Shown one piece after another: positions 6,684 through 12,191 of a stretch of 12,191 bases of DNA. Numbering within the stretch: position 1 is the stretch's first letter; each line of letters opens with the position of its first letter. The position numbers and the translations under genes were made by a program. A model generated the notes under the pieces. It did not search any database. It was not told where the DNA came from and saw only the letters and a program-made list of their open reading frames with translations. Source of the DNA: Pseudomonadota bacterium (GTDB taxonomy: Bacteria > Pseudomonadota > Gammaproteobacteria > Pseudomonadales > Azotimanducaceae); NCBI GenBank assembly GCA_009936895.1, contig JAACDS010000213.1, positions 1 to 12,191 of the forward strand, in the 5' to 3' direction.

Positions 6684-6953
6684 ATGAGTCCTATCGAAGT
6701 GTTAGACATTGGTAGAAGCATGCTTTGGCTGATAACGATGTTAGTAGCACCCATTCTTGGAGTGGCACTAGCTATGGGCTTAGCAATAGGTGTTATTCAG
6801 GCCGCAACCCAAATCCAAGAGATGACCTTAAGCTTTATACCCAAGCTCGCAGCTGTCGCAGCTGTATTGTTCTGGGTTGGGCCTTGGATGCTGACCCTGT
6901 TAGTTGACTACACCCTTCAATTGTTCACAGATATTCCTTCTCTGTTGGGATGA
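6684..6953 (+). CDS. fliQ: Flagellar export gate protein FliQ
   Basis: FliQ contributes four copies to the outside of the FliPQR export gate and contacts FlhB. The 89-residue length is the usual one. Two hydrophobic segments (about 13-37 and 52-78) flank the conserved loop with QAATQIQEMTLSFIPK at 39-54, the clearest signature of the family. The start ATG follows an AGAGAGAAG purine run inside the nine-base gap after fliP. No unusual feature is seen. Confidence 0.97.
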   Translation: MSPIEVLDIGRSMLWLITMLVAPILGVALAMGLAIGVIQAATQIQEMTLSFIPKLAAVAAVLFWVGPWMLTLLVDYTLQLFTDIPSLLG

Positions 6954-6956
6954 AGA

Positions 6957-7727
6957 ATGCCTATTGCGCTTGATAATTTTGTTGCCAGCTTTTCGCTCTT
7001 TGCAGCCCCGTTTTTGAGGTTGTCTGGGATGATGTTAGCAGCCCCTGTCTTCAACAATCGCAGCTTCAACCTAAGAGCAAGAGCCTTACTCGCGGTATTG
7101 CTGGCGGCACTAGTTGCGCCCTCTTTACCCAGTTTGCCTTTTGAGAACATTTTCAGTGGTGTGGGTCTGGTAGCTGCTCTCAGCGAGCTGGGTGTAGGGC
7201 TGATGATGGGGTTTGTTATGCAGTTGGCGTTTGCTGCGGCTGTTTTTGCAGCGCATGCGCAATCCATGACTATGGGCCTTGGCTTTGCGATGGCAGTTGA
7301 TCCACAGAATGGCGTTCAAGTTCCAGTCGTAGCTCAGCTTTTTGTTATTCTAACCACTCTCATTTTTCTCTCTGTTGATGGCCATCTGGCCATAATTGCA
7401 GCGGTCGTGGAGTCATATAGTCTCGTACCATTGGGTAGTACGGGGCTTCCGCAAATCAGTTTTTCCAGACTAGTCGATTTAGGATCTTTGGTGTTTACCT
7501 GGGGGATCTTAATGGCGCTTCCAATCTTGACTGCTCTACTTTTTATGAACATTGCTCTGGGAGTAGTGACGCGAGCAGCACCACAATTAAATATTTTTGC
7601 AGTTGGTTTTCCGGTAACCATTATGTCGGGGCTGCTGATCATGCTCATTGTGATGCCAATTTATATCGACCTCCTTACTCAGCTTCTTGATTTGACTCTG
7701 GCTGAGTCGTTAAAGCTCTTTAGTTAG
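6957..7727 (+). CDS. fliR: Flagellar export gate protein FliR
   Basis: FliR is the single-copy member of the FliPQR export gate and connects to FlhB; in some species it is fused to it. The 256-residue product has six or so hydrophobic segments spread through its length. LRLSGMMLAAPVFNNRSFNLRARALLAVLLA at about 21-51 matches the family's 'R..g....aPvfg...vP...r...a' beginning. In the second half, LALPILTALLFMNIALGVVTRAAPQLNIFAVGFPVTI is characteristic, the last strand being 'aPqlNvf.iGfPl.i'. It starts three bases after the fliQ stop. Its stop codon TAG (7725-7727) lies at the first bases of the AGGAGG of flhB, so the genes are probably translationally coupled. All key positions visible look normal. 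Confidence 0.96.
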   Translation: MPIALDNFVASFSLFAAPFLRLSGMMLAAPVFNNRSFNLRARALLAVLLAALVAPSLPSLPFENIFSGVGLVAALSELGVGLMMGFVMQLAFAAAVFAAHAQSMTMGLGFAMAVDPQNGVQVPVVAQLFVILTTLIFLSVDGHLAIIAAVVESYSLVPLGSTGLPQISFSRLVDLGSLVFTWGILMALPILTALLFMNIALGVVTRAAPQLNIFAVGFPVTIMSGLLIMLIVMPIYIDLLTQLLDLTLAESLKLFS

Positions 7728-7731
7728 GAGG
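7726..7731 (+). promoter_or_regulatory. Strong Shine-Dalgarno AGGAGG for flhB
   Basis: AGGAGG overlaps the stop codon of fliR and lies seven bases before the flhB ATG, an ideal spacing. It supports the 7739 start. Confidence 0.75.
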
Positions 7732-7738
7732 TCTTGAA

Positions 7739-8881
7739 ATGGCGGAGGAACAGTCGGCACAGGAGCGCAGTGAAGAGCCAACGGCAAAACGTCTAGACGA
7801 ATCAAGAAAAAAAGGCCAGGTTGCGCGTTCGCGGGAATTGAACACATTTTTTGTAGTGGTTGGCGGCTTGACTTTTATCTTGCTACTAGGCGGAGAACTG
7901 GCTAACAGTACTGCAAATCTAATGACAGAGCTCTTAAGCCCTACCGCGGAGCTTATTATAAACCCGCAACTATTACTTCCTCATTTGGGGGCCACAATAC
8001 AACAGGGCATGGGAATTGTTGCTCCCATATTGTTTGCGACAGTTGTATTCGCTCTTTTAGGGCCGACAGTCATGGGTGGATTAAGTTTCAGTTTGGAATC
8101 ACTGGCATTCAAATTGGAAAAATTGGACCCGATAAAAGGAGCGACACGAATTTTCTCCGTTAATGGCTTAGTGGAGTTGGTTAAGGGCTTACTTAAATTT
8201 TTCTTGATTGCCGCGATTGCCATTTTCTTATTTTTTCAGCTGCAAGCAGAAATCATGGTTCTAGCCAGATTAAATATAGTGGAAGGGATCGTTCGCTCTG
8301 GTGAAATAATTTTGTGGGCATCTGTATTAGCAGCGCTATCCCTTATTTTGATTGCTGCTGTTGATATTCCCTTCCAGTTATGGAGCCACAATAAAAAATT
8401 GAGGATGACCAAACAAGAAGTCAGGGATGAATCCAAGGAAACAGATGGCAGACCAGAGGTAAAGGCAAAGATTCGCCAGCTTCAAATGCAGGCTGCGCAA
8501 CGGCGTATGTTGGAGGACGTACCCAAAGCCGACGTTGTAATTACAAACCCAACACACTTTTCGGTCGCCCTAAAGTACGACACCAAAAGGTCTTCGGCAC
8601 CTGTTGTAGTGGCTAAGGGGTATGACTTGATGGCCCTCAAAATAAGATCTATCGCCAAGGATAACGGTGTTCCTCTCTACGAGGAGCCGCCACTTGCTCG
8701 CGCACTTTATGCATCAACTGAACTTGGTGAAGAAATACCTGCGTCGTTATTTCTTGCTGTCGCAAGAGTTCTTGCTTATGTATTTCAGCTCGGGCGTTCA
8801 GCTCCTACAGATTATGTGCCCCGTCCCAAAGCAACGCCTCTGCCGGAGGATTTCACTAAATATAATGAGGAGGCCTTGTAA
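7739..8881 (+). CDS. flhB: Flagellar export switch protein FlhB
   Basis: FlhB is the membrane protein whose self-cleaved cytoplasmic domain switches export specificity in response to FliK. The 380-residue product begins with the typical soluble start SEEPTAKRLDESRKKGQVARSREL (11-34). Four transmembrane helices follow at about 35-55, 90-112, 148-168 and 188-212. DPIKGATRIFSVNGLVELVKGLLK at 130-153 and SHNKKLRMTKQEVRDESKETDG at 216-237 are the conserved cytoplasmic elements. The autocleavage motif NPTH is at 270-273 with cleavage expected between N270 and P271, in the context VVITNPTHFSVALKY. The C-terminal domain looks complete, ending about 25 residues after the conserved PASLFLAVARVLAYVFQL. 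It is followed directly by flhA with no gap. In P. aeruginosa flhA has its own promoter, but I see no good sigma-54 site here. Confidence 0.98.
   Translation: MAEEQSAQERSEEPTAKRLDESRKKGQVARSRELNTFFVVVGGLTFILLLGGELANSTANLMTELLSPTAELIINPQLLLPHLGATIQQGMGIVAPILFATVVFALLGPTVMGGLSFSLESLAFKLEKLDPIKGATRIFSVNGLVELVKGLLKFFLIAAIAIFLFFQLQAEIMVLARLNIVEGIVRSGEIILWASVLAALSLILIAAVDIPFQLWSHNKKLRMTKQEVRDESKETDGRPEVKAKIRQLQMQAAQRRMLEDVPKADVVITNPTHFSVALKYDTKRSSAPVVVAKGYDLMALKIRSIAKDNGVPLYEEPPLARALYASTELGEEIPASLFLAVARVLAYVFQLGRSAPTDYVPRPKATPLPEDFTKYNEEAL
8867..8873 (+). promoter_or_regulatory. Strong Shine-Dalgarno GAGGAGG for flhA
   Basis: GAGGAGG lies within the last codons of flhB, eight bases before the flhA ATG that directly follows the flhB stop. 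It supports independent, efficient initiation on flhA from the same transcript. Confidence 0.75.
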
Positions 8882-10963
8882 ATGGCAGCAGAGACGGTGA
8901 CCTTGAAGTCCGACATTGGGTCAAGTTTCATAGTTGGCTTGGGTACGCCTTCGGTCATGCTAATGATGCTGGCAATGGTGATACTCCCCTTGCCCGCTTT
9001 CGCTCTAGATATCTTATTCACTGTGAGCATTGCTTTATCAATCATGGTCTTAATGGCATCTATATATGCGAAAAGGCCCCTCGATTTCGGCGTTTTCCCA
9101 ACTGTGTTACTCCTAGCCACGCTTCTAAGGCTAGCACTTAACGTCGCTTCAACGCGGGTTGTACTTATAAATGGTCATACGGGCACGGATTCAGCTGGCA
9201 GAGTAATCGAGGCATTTGGTGAATTTGTTGTCGGGGGAAGTTACGCGGTTGGACTCGTCCTGTTTGCCATCCTTGTTGTCATCAATTTCGTGGTGGTAAC
9301 GAAAGGAGCCACTCGGGTTTCTGAGGTTACAGCAAGATTCACATTGGACGCTATGCCGGGGAAACAAATGGCAATTGATGCCGATCTTAATGCAGGGCTG
9401 ATTTCTCAGGACGAGGCTTTAGAGCGAAGAGAGAGAGTTACGCGAGAGTCAGATTTTTATGGTGCCATGGACGGTGCGTCTAAGTTTGTGAGAGGCGACG
9501 CTGTCGCTGGGATATTGATACTTTTCATCAATATCATTGGAGGGTTTGCAATAGGAACTTTGCAGCATGGTCTTGACGCCAGCCAGGCTGCTCAAAACTA
9601 TGTGCTGCTGACCATAGGCGATGGTCTGGTGGCTCAGATACCCTCTATGCTGTTATCAACAGCAACAGCCATTAGTGTTACGCGGGTTTCGGGCGAGCAA
9701 GATATGAGTGCGGAAGTCTCGCGTCAGCTAACCGGTAATCCACGTATTCTTTATGTTGCGGCAGGGATGATAGGAGTTATGGGGGTCGTGCCGGGAATGC
9801 CAAATTTGGTATTCCTATCAGTTGCGACTTTACTCGCGGTGATTGGTTATAGACGCTCAGCTGAGCCTGAGAAACCCCAGATGTTCGAGGTAAATGCTGT
9901 ACCCGAAGAGCAACCAGAAAACGTAGAGCTGAGTTGGGACGACGTTTCCTCTCTCGACTCCATTGGGCTAGAGGTCGGTTACCGACTAATACCGCTGGTA
10001 GACCGATCGCAAGGCGGAGACCTTTTGAATCGGATAAAAGGCGTAAGAAAGAAAATGTCCCAAGATATGGGGTTTTTGGTGGATACGGTTCACATTCGTG
10101 ACAACCTCGATTTAGGCCCAAATACTTATCGAATAACTATACACGGTGTTGTCATGGGCGAGGCGGAACTTATTCCAGACAAGGAGCTGGCAATTAACCC
10201 AGGTCAGATATTTGGTGATGTAGAGGGTGTGCCCACAAAGGATCCTAGTTTTGGACTTGACGCTCTCTGGATTGATTCCTCGAACAGAGAAATGGCTCAA
10301 ACTGCAGGATACACAGTGGTTGACAGCTCTACTGTCATAGCCACTCATCTTAGCCAGATATTGAAGAACAATGCAGCAAAACTGGTGGGCCAAGATGATG
10401 TTCAACAATTGCTAGAACGATTAAAGGTCAATGCCCCAAAGCTTGTCGAGAACCTTGTACCGGGTGTGATGAGTCTCGCTGACGTTACCCGTGTCATACA
10501 CAACTTACTGGATGAAGGGGTTCCGATTCGAGATATGAAAACGATTGCTGAGACACTGTCTTTGCAGCGAATTGGAGAAAAAACTCCCGACGAAATGACG
10601 ATAAATGTTCGTGTTGCATTGGGTGCGTCGATTTTTCAAGGCATTGTTGGGCAGTCTGATGAAATGCCAGTCATGGTTCTCGATCCACAGTTGGAGCAAA
10701 TTATGACGAATGCGGTCCAGTCAAATGGTGGAGTAATTGAGCCTAATCTGGTGGGTACCGTTATAACGGGGATCTCTGAGGCTACGGGCAAGATGGAGGC
10801 CGAGGGCGCCAGCCCGGTGCTACTGGTAAGTGGCACAATTCGGGCATTCCTATCCAATCTACTGAAGGGCAGGTTGCCGAATTTTTATATCCTGGCATAT
10901 GACGAAATACCCACAGACAAAAATATTCGTGTTGTGACAACTATTGGCAAGCAAGTTAGCTAG
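8882..10963 (+). CDS. flhA: Flagellar export gate protein FlhA
   Basis: FlhA forms a nonameric ring under the export gate. Its membrane part uses the proton motive force and its cytoplasmic part docks chaperone-substrate complexes. The 693-residue length is normal. The N-terminal half has eight hydrophobic segments. RPLDFGVFPTVLLLATLLRLALN is at 65-87 and FGEFVVGGSYAVGLVLFAILV at 112-132. The family signature RVSEVTARFTLDAMPGKQMAIDADLNAGLI lies at 145-174, including the essential Asp-rich loop used in proton coupling. IGDGLVAQIPSMLLSTATAI at about 246-265 is also canonical. A variable linker rich in Glu and Pro (about 330-360) leads to the four-subdomain cytoplasmic region ending in IRVVTTIGKQVS. 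EGVPIRDMKTIAETL near residue 545 is well conserved. It follows flhB with zero intergenic bases and precedes the sigma-54 promoter of flhF. Confidence 0.98.
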   Translation: MAAETVTLKSDIGSSFIVGLGTPSVMLMMLAMVILPLPAFALDILFTVSIALSIMVLMASIYAKRPLDFGVFPTVLLLATLLRLALNVASTRVVLINGHTGTDSAGRVIEAFGEFVVGGSYAVGLVLFAILVVINFVVVTKGATRVSEVTARFTLDAMPGKQMAIDADLNAGLISQDEALERRERVTRESDFYGAMDGASKFVRGDAVAGILILFINIIGGFAIGTLQHGLDASQAAQNYVLLTIGDGLVAQIPSMLLSTATAISVTRVSGEQDMSAEVSRQLTGNPRILYVAAGMIGVMGVVPGMPNLVFLSVATLLAVIGYRRSAEPEKPQMFEVNAVPEEQPENVELSWDDVSSLDSIGLEVGYRLIPLVDRSQGGDLLNRIKGVRKKMSQDMGFLVDTVHIRDNLDLGPNTYRITIHGVVMGEAELIPDKELAINPGQIFGDVEGVPTKDPSFGLDALWIDSSNREMAQTAGYTVVDSSTVIATHLSQILKNNAAKLVGQDDVQQLLERLKVNAPKLVENLVPGVMSLADVTRVIHNLLDEGVPIRDMKTIAETLSLQRIGEKTPDEMTINVRVALGASIFQGIVGQSDEMPVMVLDPQLEQIMTNAVQSNGGVIEPNLVGTVITGISEATGKMEAEGASPVLLVSGTIRAFLSNLLKGRLPNFYILAYDEIPTDKNIRVVTTIGKQVS

Positions 10964-10972
10964 CACATCGCT

Positions 10973-10989
10973 TTGGCCCAAAACTTGCT
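10973..10989 (+). promoter_or_regulatory. Sigma-54 (RpoN) -24/-12 promoter for flhF
   Basis: TTGGCCCAAAACTTGCT matches TGGCAC-N5-TTGCW with the GG (10975-10976) and GC (10987-10988) ten bases apart and a perfect TTGCT box. It begins nine bases after the flhA stop. Transcription should start near 11000, leaving a leader of about 64 bases. The site suggests that flhF and downstream genes (flhG and probably fliA and che genes) form a separate RpoN-dependent unit. It is one of the two best matches in the window. Confidence 0.75.
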
Positions 10990-11022
10990 TTGCTAAGAAT
11001 AGAAAACTTTTTAAGCGAAAGC
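10987..11022. repeat. Imperfect inverted repeat between flhA and flhF
   Basis: GCTTTGCTAA (10987-10996) can pair with TTAAGCGAAAGC (11011-11022), leaving two single-base bulges and a 14-base loop. Three more pairs (one of them G-T) are possible outside. It overlaps the -12 box and the expected start of transcription. On read-through RNA from flhA it could fold, but there is no T-run after it, so it is not a clear terminator. Confidence 0.35.
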
Positions 11023-11040
11023 AGGCTTAGTGTCAATAAA

Positions 11041-11067
11041 ATGACAGGCCTCAGAGAGCAACTATGA
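11041..11067 (+). other. Possible 8-codon leader ORF overlapping the flhF start
   Basis: ATG at 11041 opens a frame reading MTGLREQL and ends in TGA at 11065-11067, overlapping the flhF ATG as ATGA. It would lie in the leader of the sigma-54 transcript. Its own ribosome site is weak, with an AGCAGG about 15 bases upstream, so it may not be translated. If it is, it could couple translation to flhF. Confidence 0.25.
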
Positions 11068-12164
11068 ACATACAACGATTTAATGCTTCCAGTACCAGAA
11101 AAGCACTGGATAAGGTACGAGCTGAGTTGGGAGGGGAGGCTCGTATTTTGTCTACCGTCAGAACAGAAGCGGGTGTGCAGGTCTCGGCAATCAGTGGCAT
11201 GGACTTCGTGGATGACGGTACTCCGTTGAACGATCTATTGGTGACCGACGGAGTGAACGAAATTACGCTGGGATACCTGGACCGGGAACTGAAAGCTCTG
11301 AGGGAAGAGATACACTCAGTCCTTCGGGATCAATTATGGCAAGACGTAGCTTCGAAGCGACCTATACTTTCGACCCTCGAGAATCGGCTGATGATTCTGG
11401 GTCTAGGTGCGCCTGCGATCCAGCGAGTAATGGCGCAGATTGATGACTCAAAAAGTTTGAATCGAGCGTGGTCGAAGGCTCTTTCTGTGGTGGGGTCATC
11501 TGTGCGGCACATTGAGACGTCATTCAGGGAAAAAACTACCAGAGTCGTGCTTGGTGGAACTAACGGAAACAGGTCCACTGTGCTTAGACAGCTGATGACA
11601 GACGCCCTTTCCAGTAATCGATCTTCGACAATCCTTTGCCTCTCGGTTTCGAGTGATCCGTCTGGGGCGTTGATAGAGTTTTGTAAATCGAGAAGGATCA
11701 AAAGAGTTCAAGCCAATTCTGGTGAGGATGCGAAATCATATTTAAGAAAATTCTCTGGTAAGAAATTGATCTTTATTGAGACGAATGATCTTATGCCCTC
11801 GCTAGGGTTGAGCGATCCAATTTTCGATCTCTTCTCTCACAATGATTCGAGTGTTGATGTCATCGCTATGCTGACTGCAACAGAGCAGTCTGAAAGCTTA
11901 TGCAAAATCATGAATCATATTGACCACTTGCCCGTCAAGGGTACGGTTATTTCGGGTGTATCCGAGGCGGTTACACTAGGCGCAATATTGGACGCATGTG
12001 TTCTCACTGAGGTACCACTGTTTGGGGTTTCAAATACCAACGTACCGACTATCAAGAGGGTAACCGCTGGTTTTGTTATGAACCTAGCGAAAAAATTAGC
12101 GAGAAATAAACTTAAGAATAGTGAGTTTGATGCGGAGCAGTTAACTTATGCACAAGTCAAGTGA
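11064..12164 (+). CDS. flhF: FlhF-like polar flagellar placement protein with degenerate GTPase motifs
   Basis: FlhF is the third SRP-type GTPase, after Ffh and FtsY; it marks the pole for flagellum assembly and recruits FliF. The 366-residue product starts with the family's N-terminal motif (MNIQRFNASSTRKALDKVR then ELGGEARILST, compare 'MkVkRF.a.dmRqAl..Vr.eLGpdAvILS'). A helical N-domain follows at about 100-155. The G-domain backbone is recognisable, but its nucleotide motifs are not. The P-loop (GPTGVGKTT in typical FlhF) reads GGTNGNRST at 164-172, with Arg for the essential Lys and Asn for the preceding Gly. The TTDTYRIGA region reads SVSSDPSGA, DTAGR reads ETNDL at 239-243, and TKLDE reads SGVSE at 297-301. 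Flanking residues still align: VKGTVISGVSEAVTLGAIL versus 'ldGcIlTKLDEAtsLGgaL'. The frame is intact, with no stop or frameshift. It probably cannot bind or hydrolyse GTP in the usual way. Position after flhA and a good promoter support a working gene. Confidence 0.85.
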   Translation: MNIQRFNASSTRKALDKVRAELGGEARILSTVRTEAGVQVSAISGMDFVDDGTPLNDLLVTDGVNEITLGYLDRELKALREEIHSVLRDQLWQDVASKRPILSTLENRLMILGLGAPAIQRVMAQIDDSKSLNRAWSKALSVVGSSVRHIETSFREKTTRVVLGGTNGNRSTVLRQLMTDALSSNRSSTILCLSVSSDPSGALIEFCKSRRIKRVQANSGEDAKSYLRKFSGKKLIFIETNDLMPSLGLSDPIFDLFSHNDSSVDVIAMLTATEQSESLCKIMNHIDHLPVKGTVISGVSEAVTLGAILDACVLTEVPLFGVSNTNVPTIKRVTAGFVMNLAKKLARNKLKNSEFDAEQLTYAQVK

Positions 12165-12191
12165 GTATTTTGCGGCACTAGTCTGCCGACA
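12148..12191 (+). CDS. Possible start of the next gene, flhG/fleN expected (cut by window end)
   Basis: An ATG at 12148 opens a frame that stays open to the window end and reads MHKSSEYFAALVCR. It overlaps the flhF stop by 17 bases and has a GGAG at 12134-12137, ten bases upstream. In this cluster type flhF is followed by flhG/fleN, a MinD-like ATPase that limits flagellar number. The visible 14 codons are too few to confirm that, since the P-loop normally appears about 15-30 residues in. The true start could instead lie beyond the window. Confidence 0.35.
   Translation, partial: MHKSSEYFAALVCR

Noticed and set aside
9777..10121. 114-codon minus-strand frame inside flhA
   Set aside because: It is antisense to a strongly conserved gene, has no recognisable domain and follows the codon pattern of flhA on the other strand.
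10831..10846. TGGCACAATTCGGGCA inside flhA as a sigma-54 promoter
   Set aside because: The -24 half is perfect and the spacing fits, but the -12 box is GGGCA rather than TTGCA, it lies inside conserved flhA codons, and a much better site is just downstream.
1..12191. Mobile elements, CRISPR arrays, tRNA or rRNA genes
   Set aside because: No transposase, repeat-spacer pattern, or tRNA-like cloverleaf was seen. All DNA except short gaps is accounted for by flagellar genes in one direction.

Overview
The window is a continuous, all plus-strand stretch of a polar-flagellum gene cluster. It comes almost certainly from a gammaproteobacterium, probably a free-living aquatic or marine one with a moderate to low GC content (judged by eye). 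The order fliH-I-J-K-L-M-N-O-P-Q-R-flhB-flhA-flhF, with flhF after flhA, is the arrangement typical of polarly flagellated Vibrio, Pseudomonas, Alteromonas and related lineages. The sequence alone does not settle the genus.

Layout. Bases 1-2301 hold the end of fliH (cut by the window), fliI and fliJ: the cytoplasmic export ATPase complex. A well-matched sigma-54 (-24/-12) promoter starts directly after the fliJ stop and should drive fliK (hook-length control). A 193-base gap (3455-3647) then carries a weak sigma-28-like element, a perfect 14-bp palindrome and a degenerate sigma-54-like element. Next come fliL, fliM, fliN, fliO, fliP, fliQ, fliR, flhB and flhA (3648-10963), packed with overlaps or very short gaps. 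They encode the stator-associated protein, the switch/C-ring proteins, the export gate FliPQR, and FlhB and FlhA. A second good sigma-54 promoter lies between flhA and flhF. The window ends in what may be the first codons of the next gene, where flhG/fleN is expected.

How they work together. FliH, FliI and FliJ deliver and unfold export substrates. FlhA, FlhB, FliP, FliQ, FliR and FliO form or assemble the membrane export gate. FliK and FlhB together switch substrate specificity. FliM and FliN form the C-ring that sets rotation direction, and FliL sits at the stator-rotor interface. FlhF normally decides where the polar flagellum is built.

The most unusual thing here is FlhF. Its overall layout and N-terminal domain are recognisable, but every GTP-binding motif of the SRP-type GTPase fold appears lost: the P-loop reads GGTNGNRST, the DTAG position reads ETND, and the TKLDE position reads SGVSE. 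The reading frame is intact and the promoter is good, so this looks like a maintained pseudo-GTPase FlhF rather than a decaying gene. FliM is also strikingly divergent in its middle domain.
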